From NCBI GenBank assembly GCA_023451395.1, contig JAEXZL010000185.1, positions 1-21,160 of the forward strand: 21,160 bases of DNA, in the 5' to 3' direction. How positions within the stretch are numbered: position 1 is the stretch's first letter; every line of letters starts with the position of its first letter. The position numbers and the translations under genes were made by a program. Below are positions 7,064 through 14,580 of the stretch, piece by piece. Source of the stretch: Bacillota bacterium. GTDB lineage: Bacteria > Bacillota > Clostridia > Clostridiales > Clostridiaceae. The notes beneath the pieces are model-generated. The model had not been told where the DNA came from. It was given only the letters and a program-made list of their open reading frames with translations, and did no database searches.

Positions 7064-7525
7064 ATCTACAAGGCAGATTTTCAGGAAGGGTTTTCTCTAA
7101 ATGATCTTCCAGAAGAGGTACAAAATCAACTGGCATTACTAGATACCAGTGAGAATTACTTGAATTATATTTTGGTGGGTATTTTACTAAGATATAAAAT
7201 AATAAACCTGCAGAGGGATATGCTTTTAACACAAACATTGACTCCCAATGAATTTAATCCAAACTCTTTTCCAGATATATTTACACTGCAGGTTGTTTCT
7301 TCATTGCTTATACTATATGCTTTGTTTGGATTTTTTAACTTGGCAAAGGAGATTGCTAATGAAGCTAGAGAAGCTGGTAGGGAGGTTACCAATGAGGAAA
7401 GAGAGGTGCTTTTAAGTGCTATTGTACTTTTAATAGCTCTTATCCGATTTTTTGTTTTAATAAAAACTTCCTCAGGGGGAGAACAACAAACTAATATAGA
7501 GATGGAAGAGGATATATCCTTATAA
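7064..7525 (+). CDS. Small predicted membrane protein with probable ATC start
   Basis: Coding-quality sequence in one frame begins at ATC 7064, directly after an in-frame TAA (7061-7063). That ATC lies 8 nt after a perfect AAGGAGG (7049-7055). The first residues read (I/M)YKADFQEGFSLNDLPEEV. A TTG at 7160 is the first conventional alternative, but it would discard 32 well-formed residues and has no ribosome-binding site. The 153-residue product has a hydrophobic segment around residues 33-46 (NYILVGILLRYKII), a second near 76-92 (VVSSLLILYALFGFFN) and a third near 117-135 (LLSAIVLLIALIRFFVLI). Charged EANEAREAGREVTNEERE-type sequence lies between the last two. No family is recognised. Either AUC is used as a rare start or an ATG was lost by mutation. 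Confidence 0.65.
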   Translation: MYKADFQEGFSLNDLPEEVQNQLALLDTSENYLNYILVGILLRYKIINLQRDMLLTQTLTPNEFNPNSFPDIFTLQVVSSLLILYALFGFFNLAKEIANEAREAGREVTNEEREVLLSAIVLLIALIRFFVLIKTSSGGEQQTNIEMEEDISL

Positions 7526-7540
7526 TAAGAATCAAAGGGA

Positions 7541-7576
7541 AGGACCTGGATTATAGTAAGTTTCCAGGTTCTTTTA
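7541..7576 (+). terminator. Intrinsic terminator after the small membrane protein
   Basis: AGGACCTGGA pairs with TCCAGGTTCT across an AT-rich loop, followed by TTTAATT. Confidence 0.75.
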
Positions 7577-7705
7577 ATTCGTTAGAAAGGTAAAATATTA
7601 CAAAGGCCTACATAAAGCTTGTAGGTAATTTAACGATAAATTAAGGTGTAGGATTTAATTAAACTAAGTATGTGTATGGGATGAAAATCAAAAAGAATTA
7701 AGGGG

Positions 7706-9280
7706 ATGGTAATTGAAATGGGGGAAGATAAGATGCAGCTTACAGAAGTAAACAAAAATAATGAAAATGAGTACAGTAAAAAAGCTGAGCTATATAAGGA
7801 TACCCGGGTGCACTACAATATTAAGAGGGTAAATAAGATTAATTTAGGCGTTATTGTAATTATTTCACTATTAATTGCAGGTCAGGCAATGATAGCTTTA
7901 GGGATGGAAGTTGGAACTAAGATATCCTTCCAGGCTCTGGGTGTTGTGACTATTGCTTTTATTATTTATTTCTTACCTCTAAATAAGTATGTGAAAGGCT
8001 TTTTACTTGCCATGATACCAGGTCTAGTAACTCTAGCACTTTTTTATTTTGATACTTATGCTTTAAACAAGCATTATATAATCTTTGCCAGTGTGGCTAT
8101 GGTATCGCTATATTTTAGAAAGGGACTTATTATAGCCTATGGTATAATATTGGATTCATTGTTAGTGCTGATATATATTCTTAAGCCACAGAATGTCATG
8201 GGGAGCAGTTATAGTATTTTTTATTTTATATCTGTATTTGCAGTATTAAATGGCACAATGATACTTCTATTTCTTTTAAGTAAATGGGGAAGGGCTTTGG
8301 TAGAAGAGTCCTATATGAAAGAAGTAAAAAGCGATGAGCTTTTACATAAGATGGGGAGCGTATTTAATAGCATTGAGAATAGCACTAGGGTCCTTCATAG
8401 TAATGTAAACATGGTATACAGCAATGCAGATACCTTAACTTCTGGAAGTAATAATATTAATTCAGCAATGCATGAGATGGCTATAGCAATTCAGACAGAA
8501 GCAACCAGCATTCATGACATCAACGAAGGGATGGTAACCTCTCTGGAAAAAGTTCAGGAAACTCAGAGAATATCCGAAGGAATATCCTTAATGTCAGAGA
8601 ATATGACTAATAAGGTTGACATGGGGTCTAAAAAAATTAATGATATAAACAATCAGATTAATATAATTAACGATTCAATAACCACTGCTTCAGATACTGT
8701 AAGGGATCTTCAGAGAAGCATGGAGGAGGTTAATGACCTTCTTTCAGGCATTAAAAATATAGCTTCTCAAACTAATCTTCTAGCCCTTAATGCTTCCATA
8801 GAATCTGCTAGAGCTGGTGATCAGGGGAAGGGCTTTGCAGTAGTAGCTGAAGAGGTTAGAAAGCTGGCAGAGCAGAGTGAAGAAATAGTAAATAAGATAA
8901 ATCTAGTTACCACTGGAGTGTTTACGAAAACCACTGAAGCTTTTGATAAGGTTAATGAAGGAGAGCAAGCAACCATAGAAGGCAAGAAGCTAATTGCTGA
9001 GGTATCATCATATTTTAACTCCATTAAAGAAAGCTTTCAAACTACAGATACAGAGATAAATAAAGGAATGAATCAAATTAAGGGAATAACAGAGAGCTTT
9101 GCAAGCACACAGCAGCAGATAGAAAATATGGTTAGCGTATCACAGGAAAATTCTGCTTCGGTAGAGGAAGTTATTGCAACGGTAGAAAATCAAAACAATG
9201 AGATTGAAAAAATAAACAATAGTGTTAAGGAAATAAATAGACTTTGTGATGAATTAAGCAGCATAACAGAGTCCAAGTAA
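7706..9280 (+). CDS. Methyl-accepting chemotaxis protein with six-helix membrane input domain (copy 1)
   Basis: The N-terminal half has about six membrane segments (roughly residues 47-67, 73-91, 97-116, 121-136, 140-159, 170-193), with no long extracellular ligand domain and no HAMP domain that I can see. The C-terminal part is a chemoreceptor signalling domain with the conserved hairpin tip (QTNLLALNASIESARAG near residue 354, then KGFAVVAEEVRKLAEQSEEI). It should form clusters with CheA/CheW and bias flagellar rotation. There is no C-terminal CheR-binding pentapeptide. It is a close paralogue of the gene at 13042. Start is uncertain: the first ATG (7706) has its G-run directly adjacent, while the in-frame ATG at 7733 has GGGGGA at a better 7-nt distance and is probably the true start. 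Confidence 0.9.
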   Translation: MVIEMGEDKMQLTEVNKNNENEYSKKAELYKDTRVHYNIKRVNKINLGVIVIISLLIAGQAMIALGMEVGTKISFQALGVVTIAFIIYFLPLNKYVKGFLLAMIPGLVTLALFYFDTYALNKHYIIFASVAMVSLYFRKGLIIAYGIILDSLLVLIYILKPQNVMGSSYSIFYFISVFAVLNGTMILLFLLSKWGRALVEESYMKEVKSDELLHKMGSVFNSIENSTRVLHSNVNMVYSNADTLTSGSNNINSAMHEMAIAIQTEATSIHDINEGMVTSLEKVQETQRISEGISLMSENMTNKVDMGSKKINDINNQINIINDSITTASDTVRDLQRSMEEVNDLLSGIKNIASQTNLLALNASIESARAGDQGKGFAVVAEEVRKLAEQSEEIVNKINLVTTGVFTKTTEAFDKVNEGEQATIEGKKLIAEVSSYFNSIKESFQTTDTEINKGMNQIKGITESFASTQQQIENMVSVSQENSASVEEVIATVENQNNEIEKINNSVKEINRLCDELSSITESK

Positions 9281-9298
9281 TATTTATAATATAATAAA

Positions 9299-9334
9299 GG
9301 GGCGGCTTTGATTTATATATCAAAACCGCCCTTG
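9299..9334. terminator. Bidirectional terminator between the chemoreceptor and the DtxR-family gene
   Basis: GGGCGGCTTTGAT pairs with ATCAAAACCGCCC (one G-U pair). A-rich sequence lies on the left and TT on the right. It serves convergent genes and its A-run gives a better U-tract for the minus strand. Confidence 0.85.
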
Positions 9335-9377
9335 GTCTTCATTAAGTATTATTAAATTCATCATTATTAAAGGTTTA

Positions 9378-9752
9378 TTATACTTTTGAGTTACTTAAAT
9401 AATGGCTTTTAATTTTTTCGAAGCTTTCTGGGCTAATTACGTGCTCTATTCTACAGGCATCCTCTTTAGCAATCTCTTCTTTTACTCCAAGAGCTATCAG
9501 GTATTCAGTAAGAAGGCTGTGCCTTTCATAAATACACTCGGCTATCTCAAGACCCTTAGCTGTTAAGGTTATAAAGCCGGTATCATCAACTTTAATATAG
9601 CCATTTTCACGAAGCTGCTTCATGGCGTTACTAACACTAGGCTTTGAAAAATTTAGTTCATTAGCTATATCTATAGAACGAACCTGACCCTTCTTATTTC
9701 TAAGGATTAGTATGGTTTCTAGGTAGTTTTCTCCGGATTCCTGTATTTTCAT
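9378..9752 (-). CDS. DtxR-family metal-dependent repressor, probable Fe(II)-sensing type
   Basis: A 124-residue protein with the DtxR/MntR layout: winged helix (residues ~1-65, helix-turn-helix around SIDIANELNFSKPSVSNAMK, wing ITLTAKG), then the metal-binding and dimerisation helices. Probable ligands are H78 (YERHSLL) and C100, E103, H104 in DACRIEHVIS. This matches DtxR's Cys102-Glu105-His106 more closely than MntR's Glu99-Glu102-His103, which favours iron. The residue matching DtxR Met10 / MntR Asp8 is Asn9 (GENYLE), an unusual choice. The C-terminal SH3-like domain is absent, as in MntR-length proteins. It is divergent from feoA, with three matching operators nearby, so it most likely represses feo under iron sufficiency. 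Confidence 0.93.
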   Translation of the reverse strand: MKIQESGENYLETILILRNKKGQVRSIDIANELNFSKPSVSNAMKQLRENGYIKVDDTGFITLTAKGLEIAECIYERHSLLTEYLIALGVKEEIAKEDACRIEHVISPESFEKIKSHYLSNSKV

Positions 9753-9780
9753 AAATTTACGTCACCTCTTCCTTATTGTT

Positions 9781-9809
9781 ATGTTAACAAATATAATATA
9801 TCTTTTCAA
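9781..9809 (-). promoter_or_regulatory. Probable promoter of the DtxR-family gene
   Basis: On the minus strand: TTGAAA (9809-9804), 17-nt spacer, TAACAT (9786-9781), about 28 nt before the start codon. No GTTAG-N6-CTAAC box overlaps it, so autoregulation through that box is not indicated. Confidence 0.5.
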
Positions 9810-9851
9810 TATTATAAACAGGTAATAATTACAAAATATTTTTGTTACTTG

Positions 9852-9880
9852 TTGACAAAATATTAACTTAGGAGTAACAT
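9852..9880 (+). promoter_or_regulatory. feo operon promoter
   Basis: A consensus TTGACA (9852-9857), exactly 17 nt, then TAACAT (9875-9880). The first DtxR-type box begins about 12 nt after the -10, so bound repressor would cover the start site. Confidence 0.8.
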
Positions 9881-9892
9881 TTAAGTAGATAA

Positions 9893-9908
9893 GTTAGCAA
9901 AGACTAAC
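9893..9908 (+). promoter_or_regulatory. DtxR-type operator, box 1 (GTTAG-N6-CTAAC)
   Basis: GTTAGCAAAGACTAAC sits at the expected transcription start of the feo operon. Its half-sites match those of the known DtxR/IdeR consensus, which contains GTTAG and CTAAC. Confidence 0.8.
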
Positions 9909-9926
9909 TCTATTTTTTGGAGGATG

Positions 9927-9942
9927 GTTAGTCGTTACTAAC
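9927..9942 (+). promoter_or_regulatory. DtxR-type operator, box 2 (GTTAG-N6-CTAAC)
   Basis: GTTAGTCGTTACTAAC, with the dyad extended to a 6-bp half-site (GTTAGT/ACTAAC). It lies 34 nt downstream of box 1, just ahead of the feoA ribosome-binding site. Confidence 0.8.
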
Positions 9943-9961
9943 TAAAAGGAGGGGGAGTACA

Positions 9962-10171
9962 ATGCCTTTGACAATGGCCAAGGTTGGAGAAGTTAATTTA
10001 ATAAAAAGAATTTCCGGTAAGGATGAAACAAGAACTTTTTTGGCAAAGCTTGGTTTTGTAACTGGAGAAAAAGTAACGGTTATATCTGAAAATGGGGGAA
10101 ATATGATACTCAATATTAAAGATACCCGTATTGCCCTAGATAAATCAATGACTAATAGAATAATTATATAG
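9962..10171 (+). CDS. feoA: FeoA-domain protein, first copy
   Basis: A 69-residue single SH3-like FeoA domain: MPLTMAKVGEVNLIKRISG, then TRTFLAKLGFVTGEKVTVI (corresponding to the family's R..L.xLGf..G..V.V core) and NMILNIKDTRIALDKSMTNR. FeoA proteins are small cytosolic partners of the FeoB ferrous-iron transporter, thought to modulate it. A strong GGAGGGGG ribosome-binding site is present. It is followed 10 nt later by a second feoA; paired feoA genes are common in clostridia. This copy is the more divergent of the two. Transcription starts at the iron-regulated promoter just upstream. Confidence 0.93.
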   Translation: MPLTMAKVGEVNLIKRISGKDETRTFLAKLGFVTGEKVTVISENGGNMILNIKDTRIALDKSMTNRIII

Positions 10172-10181
10172 GAGGTAGGGT

Positions 10182-10403
10182 ATGAAAACTTTAAGAGAGG
10201 TTAAGTGCGGAGAAAAGGCTAAAGTTGTTAAGCTTCATGGAGAGGGACCAGTTAAGAGGAGAATAATGGATATGGGCATAACTAAGGGAGTGGAAATTAT
10301 GGTAAGAAAAGTAGCACCCTTAGGAGATCCTATAGAAGTTAATGTAAGGAACTACGAGCTAAGCCTGCGTAAGGCAGATGCAGAGATGATAGAGGTAGAA
10401 TAA
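10182..10403 (+). CDS. feoA: FeoA-domain protein, second copy
   Basis: A 73-residue FeoA domain: MKTLREVKCGEKAKVVKLHG, then VKRRIMDMGITKGVEIMVRK, then APLGDPIEVNVRNYELSLRK. This is a textbook FeoA sequence (the R.MDMGI..G and PLGDP segments are highly typical). It is translated from GGAGGT 8 nt upstream of the ATG and is separated from feoB by 74 nt that carry a small terminator-like hairpin and another iron box. The role is cytosolic support of FeoB-dependent Fe(II) uptake. Confidence 0.95.
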   Translation: MKTLREVKCGEKAKVVKLHGEGPVKRRIMDMGITKGVEIMVRKVAPLGDPIEVNVRNYELSLRKADAEMIEVE

Positions 10404-10409
10404 GTATAA

Positions 10410-10431
10410 AAAGCCCTTAGGCTTTATTTTT
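10410..10431 (+). terminator. Weak terminator-like hairpin between feoA and feoB
   Basis: AAAGCC pairs with GGCTTT around CTTA, followed by ATTTTT. The 6-bp stem suggests partial termination only, so feoA transcripts could exceed feoB transcripts. Confidence 0.5.
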
Positions 10432-10440
10432 AGGGAGTGA

Positions 10441-10456
10441 GTTAGTCTAAGCTAAC
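10441..10456 (+). promoter_or_regulatory. DtxR-type operator, box 3, upstream of feoB
   Basis: GTTAGTCTAAGCTAAC repeats the same 5-6-5 spacing as boxes 1 and 2, here 22 nt before the feoB ATG and 10 nt after the weak hairpin. It implies separate iron control of feoB, either through an internal promoter I cannot define or as a roadblock. Confidence 0.75.
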
Positions 10457-10477
10457 TGATATTAGGAGGGATTAGTA

Positions 10478-12622
10478 ATGAGTATCAAAATTGCCTTAGC
10501 AGGTAATCCAAACTGTGGTAAAACCACAATGTTCAATTATCTTACTGGAAGCTCTCAATATGTTGGAAACTGGCCAGGTGTTACCGTAGAAAAAAAAGAA
10601 GGAAGACTTAAGGGAAATAAGGACGTACATATAGTTGATTTACCAGGAATATATTCTTTATCACCTTATACTCTTGAGGAAGTGGTTTCAAGAAAGTTTT
10701 TACTTACAGAAAAGCCTGATGCAATTATAAATATAGTAGATTCTACAAATATAGAAAGAAATTTATATCTGACTACTCAGCTCACAGAGCTTGGTATACC
10801 GGTTATTATAGCACTTAATATGGCTGACCTTCTTAGAAAAAATGGAGATGAAATTAATATAAAAGGTCTTTCTGAAGCTTTAGGCTGTGAGGTAGTTGAA
10901 ACCTCAGCTTTAAAGGGTGAGGGCTGCCTTGAAGCGGCTAATAGGGCTATAGAAATTGCTAAGGTAAGTAAGGGAACAAATCCTAAGCATAGCTTCACTA
11001 AGAATTTAGAGAAGGTCCTTAAAGGCATAGAAAAGATTATAGAGACTTCTGTAGATAGGAAAAGCCTTCGCTTTTATTCCATAAAGCTTTTTGAGAGAGA
11101 TAGCAAAATATCAGAGGATATTAAGCTATCAGAGGATGACTCAAAGGAGATTGAAAGTCTAATTTCCACCTATGAGGATAGAGAAGATGATGATAGTGAA
11201 AGCATTATAACTAATGAAAGATACGACTACATTACTAAGGTAATCAAAGGAACTGTTAATAAGAAAAATGTAGGCAAAATGACCATATCCGATAAAATAG
11301 ACAGCATAGTAACAAATAGATTTTTGGCTCTTCCTATTTTTGCTCTGGTTATGTTTATTGTTTATTATGTATCAATTACTACCATTGGAACTTTAGGAAC
11401 TGACTGGGTAAATGATGTACTCTTTGGAGAGATAATTCCTCCAGCAGTTGAGAACTTCTTGGTATCTGTGGGAAGTGCTGATTGGTTAACCTCCTTGATC
11501 ATCGATGGGATTATTGGAGGGGTTGGAGCTGTGTTAGGCTTCCTTCCTCAGATGCTTGTATTGTTCTTTTTCCTGGCTGTTTTAGAAGATTGCGGCTATA
11601 TGGCAAGAATAGCTTTCATTATGGATAGGATATTCCGTAAGTTTGGATTATCTGGTAAGTCCTTTATTCCTATGTTAATTGGTACAGGCTGTGGTGTTCC
11701 AGGAATTATGGCTTCAAGAACTATTGAAAATGATAGAGATAGAAAGATGACAATAATTACAACAACCTTTATCCCTTGTTCAGCTAAGCTACCTATTATC
11801 GCACTTGTAGCTGGAGCTTTATTCCCAGGATCTGCTTTGGTTGCACCTTCTGCTTATTTTATAGGTATTGGAGCTATAATTATATCTGGTGTTATTCTTA
11901 AAAAGACAAAGCTCTTTGCTGGTGATCCTGCCCCCTTTGTTATGGAGCTTCCTCCTTATCATATACCAGGGTTAAAGGGAGTTCTCATTCATATGTGGGA
12001 TAGAGGTAAATCCTTTGTGAAGAAAGCAGGTACAATAATATTCATTGCCTGTGGCTTAGTTTGGTTCTTAAGCTCCTTTAGCTGGTCATTAGAAATGGTA
12101 GATACCTCTGAATCTATCCTTGCTTCTATAGGAGGGGTAATTGCACCAATTTTCTCACCCTTAGGCTGGGGGGATTGGAAGGCTGCTGTAGCAACTATTA
12201 CTGGTTTAATAGCAAAGGAAAATGTGGTTGGAACCTTCGGAATTCTTTATGGCTTCCAGGAAGTTGCTGAGGACGGCATGGAGATATGGAATACCCTATC
12301 CCTATCCTTTACACAGCTTTCAGCATACTCCTTCCTGGTATTTAATCTTCTTTGTGCACCCTGCTTTGCAGCAGTGGGAGCTATTAAAAGAGAAATGGGA
12401 AGTGGAAAATGGACTTTAATTGCTATAGGCTATCAAACTGGCTTTGCCTATGTGATTTCTCTTATGATATATCAGTTCGGAATGGTATTAACAGGCGGAG
12501 GCTTCACCTTAGGAACCGCCGTTTCCATAGTATTATTAATAATAATGATTTATCTGCTAATTAGACCCTATAAAGAACAAAAGGCAGAAATACCAATAAG
12601 CAAGAGATCTGTTGAGGCTTAA
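10478..12622 (+). CDS. feoB: Ferrous iron transporter FeoB
   Basis: A 714-residue protein of normal FeoB length. The N-terminal GTPase domain has G1 AGNPNCGKTT (residues 8-17), the switch segment VGNWPGVTVE (29-38), G3 DLPG (54-57), G4 NMAD (114-117) and a SALKG G5 motif near residue 145. A helical linker (about 170-270, rich in acidic residues) follows. The membrane part begins near residue 285 with repeated gate motifs, including LEDCGYMARIAF, GTGCGVPGIMASRT and IPCSAKLPI, plus KKAGTII and IAKENVVGTFG. It carries Fe(II) into the cytoplasm under anaerobic conditions. GGAGGG precedes the ATG. The next gene starts 11 nt after the stop. Regulation is predicted through box 3 and the upstream feo promoter. 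Confidence 0.98.
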   Translation: MSIKIALAGNPNCGKTTMFNYLTGSSQYVGNWPGVTVEKKEGRLKGNKDVHIVDLPGIYSLSPYTLEEVVSRKFLLTEKPDAIINIVDSTNIERNLYLTTQLTELGIPVIIALNMADLLRKNGDEINIKGLSEALGCEVVETSALKGEGCLEAANRAIEIAKVSKGTNPKHSFTKNLEKVLKGIEKIIETSVDRKSLRFYSIKLFERDSKISEDIKLSEDDSKEIESLISTYEDREDDDSESIITNERYDYITKVIKGTVNKKNVGKMTISDKIDSIVTNRFLALPIFALVMFIVYYVSITTIGTLGTDWVNDVLFGEIIPPAVENFLVSVGSADWLTSLIIDGIIGGVGAVLGFLPQMLVLFFFLAVLEDCGYMARIAFIMDRIFRKFGLSGKSFIPMLIGTGCGVPGIMASRTIENDRDRKMTIITTTFIPCSAKLPIIALVAGALFPGSALVAPSAYFIGIGAIIISGVILKKTKLFAGDPAPFVMELPPYHIPGLKGVLIHMWDRGKSFVKKAGTIIFIACGLVWFLSSFSWSLEMVDTSESILASIGGVIAPIFSPLGWGDWKAAVATITGLIAKENVVGTFGILYGFQEVAEDGMEIWNTLSLSFTQLSAYSFLVFNLLCAPCFAAVGAIKREMGSGKWTLIAIGYQTGFAYVISLMIYQFGMVLTGGGFTLGTAVSIVLLIIMIYLLIRPYKEQKAEIPISKRSVEA

Positions 12623-12633
12623 GGAGGAATATA

Positions 12634-12792
12634 ATGGCTACTTATATAATTGGCGGTATAGTTCTAGGTGCTTTTGCCCTTGCGGTATATTCAATCTATA
12701 AGGACAAAAAAAGTGGGAAAAGCTGCGCTGGAGGCTGCTCGGGCTGCAATAAAGCCTGTAGTGCTCCACTAAAAATAGAAAAAAATAAATAG
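12634..12792 (+). CDS. FeoB-associated Cys-rich membrane protein (52 aa)
   Basis: The short protein begins MATYIIGGIVLGAFALAVYS, a single membrane anchor. After a lysine-rich turn comes a Cys cluster (C31, C35, C38, C42; CAGGCSGCNKAC). This matches the FeoB-associated Cys-rich membrane protein family found after feoB in Firmicutes, whose role is thought to be assisting Fe(II) transfer, possibly in place of FeoC. A good AAGGAGG precedes it, 11 nt after feoB. Confidence 0.93.
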   Translation: MATYIIGGIVLGAFALAVYSIYKDKKSGKSCAGGCSGCNKACSAPLKIEKNK

Positions 12793-12795
12793 TAA

Positions 12796-12839
12796 AGCCC
12801 CCAGGATAAAAGAAATTAGAATTTATCTTGGGGGTTTTT
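12796..12839 (+). terminator. Intrinsic terminator of the feo operon
   Basis: GCCCCCAGGATAAA pairs with TTTATCTTGGGGG, followed by TTTTTC. From here to 13041 there is only AT-rich leader of the next gene, with no clear iron box. Confidence 0.9.
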
Positions 12840-13041
12840 CTTTGTAAATATGCTAACCCTAAAAGCTAATTTGTTAACGTTTTTAAAAAGTATTTATATT
12901 TATCTAATAACTTATTCTAAAGAGTAATCATTAAACGAACGATAATGATATGGTCTCAGAAATTTATTGCATAAATAAAAAATATTGATTTTATTACTTC
13001 TAATGAAATTAATGTTTACGTAAGTTAGGGAGGTATTTATA

Positions 13042-14526
13042 GTGAATGGTGAAATAAAAAGCGATTATGGAAGAATAGATCGTGTGAATTTAATTTTTAT
13101 AGCAGTGATAGTAATATTGCTAGGTGTCCAAGCTATTGTATTAAATGGTGTTGCAGGCGCTATTACCACTTTAATTTCTGGAGGTGTAGTATTTGCTTTA
13201 GCTCTCATTAACTTTTTTTTGCCTATTAATAGGTTTGTTAGGGGAACAATATTTGCATTATTGCCTGCATTGGTAATATCATATGTGATTTATTCTCAGG
13301 GCTACACTATTTATAGGCATTATATAATTTTTGCTACTATAGCTATGGCAGCCTTATATTTTAAAAGGGAAATATTAATATTTCATGGAGGAGTTATTAA
13401 TGCTGCATTTGTTATACTCTATATAATGTCACCTAGTAATCTTTTGGGCTCAGCTAGTGATATTGGCAGCTTTATCGCCTTATTGATTGTGTTTAACGGT
13501 ACTATAGTATTAGTATATTTATTGTCATCCTGGAGCAGAATCATTATTAATATTTCTGAGAAGAAGGGACAGGAGAGTAGGGAGCTTTTTGAAAAATTAG
13601 AGAAGGTACTAAAATCTGTAGAAGGAGAATCTATAGAGTTATTACAAACTGTCAGCAATACATATAATCATATGAACACTTTGGCAGAGGGAAGTGACAG
13701 CATAGGTGAGGCTATGGAAGAGATGGCAGCAGCAATTCAAACGGAAGCTTCAAGTATAAATGATATTAATGAAAATATGGTAGTTTCTTTAGAGAGAGTA
13801 AAAGAAACTGCAAAAATATCTCAAGGAATATCCCTCATGTCTGGGAACATGACTGAGCAGATGGAAGAAAGCTGGAGAAAAATACAAGAGGTTAATAGCC
13901 AGATAGCCATAACCTCTGGTTCAATTACTACTGCAGCAAATACTGTATCGGAGCTTCAGCATAGCATGGAAGAGGTAAACAACCTCCTTCAGGGAATAAA
14001 GACTATAGCTTCACAAACAAACCTTTTAGCCTTGAATGCTTCCATTGAATCTGCTAGAGCAGGGGAGCAAGGTAAGGGCTTTGCTGTTGTTGCAGAAGAG
14101 GTAAGAAAACTTGCAGAGCAAAGTGAGGAAATTGTAAATAGCATTAACTTGGTCACTGAAGGGGTTTTTAATAAAGCTAAAGAGGTATATGAAAAGGTGA
14201 CAGTAGGAGAGAAGGCTACCATACAGGGAAACAGGCTTATGGAGGAGATTGCTGATTATTTCAGTAAGGTAAAGGAACGCTTTCAGGCTACAGATAAAGA
14301 AATAGAACTAGGGATGAAAGAAATGAATGCTGTAACGGATAATTTTTTAAGTTCACAGCTTCAGATTGAAAATATGGTCAGTGTATCAGAGGAAAATGCT
14401 GCTTCAGTGGAAGAGGTCATTGCTACCATTAGCAATCAAAATAATGAGTTGATGAAAATAAATACAAGCATTAAGGATATTAATCAGCTGGCTGAGAAGC
14501 TTAAAGCATTGATGTATTTAAAGTAG
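13042..14526 (+). CDS. Methyl-accepting chemotaxis protein with six-helix membrane input domain (copy 2)
   Basis: A 494-residue paralogue of the receptor at 7706. It has about six membrane segments (roughly residues 16-35, 42-61, 66-84, 92-107, 110-129, 141-162) and then a chemoreceptor signalling domain (QTNLLALNASIESARAG near residue 325, then KGFAVVAEEVRKLAEQSEEI). Again no HAMP domain and no large outside domain. Membrane motifs shared with copy 1 are FLPINRFVRG (FLPLNKYVKG in copy 1) and RHYIIFATIAM (KHYIIFASVAM). The start is GTG with AGGGAGG 8 nt upstream. It is an independent transcription unit after the feo terminator. The ligand is unknown; a membrane-embedded or energy-state input is the likeliest type. 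Confidence 0.92.
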   Translation: MNGEIKSDYGRIDRVNLIFIAVIVILLGVQAIVLNGVAGAITTLISGGVVFALALINFFLPINRFVRGTIFALLPALVISYVIYSQGYTIYRHYIIFATIAMAALYFKREILIFHGGVINAAFVILYIMSPSNLLGSASDIGSFIALLIVFNGTIVLVYLLSSWSRIIINISEKKGQESRELFEKLEKVLKSVEGESIELLQTVSNTYNHMNTLAEGSDSIGEAMEEMAAAIQTEASSINDINENMVVSLERVKETAKISQGISLMSGNMTEQMEESWRKIQEVNSQIAITSGSITTAANTVSELQHSMEEVNNLLQGIKTIASQTNLLALNASIESARAGEQGKGFAVVAEEVRKLAEQSEEIVNSINLVTEGVFNKAKEVYEKVTVGEKATIQGNRLMEEIADYFSKVKERFQATDKEIELGMKEMNAVTDNFLSSQLQIENMVSVSEENAASVEEVIATISNQNNELMKINTSIKDINQLAEKLKALMYLK

Positions 14527-14536
14527 CATAAAGAAA

Positions 14537-14580
14537 AAAGCCTATCTTGTCAGACGGCCAAGAAAGGCTTTTGTTCTTTT
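14537..14580. terminator. Bidirectional terminator between chemoreceptor copy 2 and the ABC transporter operon
   Basis: AAAAGCCTATCTTG pairs with CAAGAAAGGCTTTT (one mismatch). Each flank offers a T-run on its strand. The structure overlaps the last codons and stop of the minus-strand ATPase gene (stop at 14544-14542). Confidence 0.85.

Noticed and set aside
7160..7525. TTG at 7160 as the start of the small membrane protein
   Set aside because: It has no ribosome-binding site and leaves out 32 upstream codons that read as good protein right after a perfect AAGGAGG.
7607..7625. CCTACA/TGTAGG hairpin before chemoreceptor copy 1
   Set aside because: Only six base pairs with a 7-nt loop and no U-tract; expected by chance in such sequence.
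12222..12419. Plus-strand alternate-frame ORF inside feoB
   Set aside because: Lies wholly within the well-supported feoB frame and has no ribosome-binding site or recognisable motif.
12934..12947. CGATAATGATAT resembling half of a Fur box before chemoreceptor copy 2
   Set aside because: No second inverted half follows, the sequence is AT-rich, and the local iron boxes are of DtxR type.
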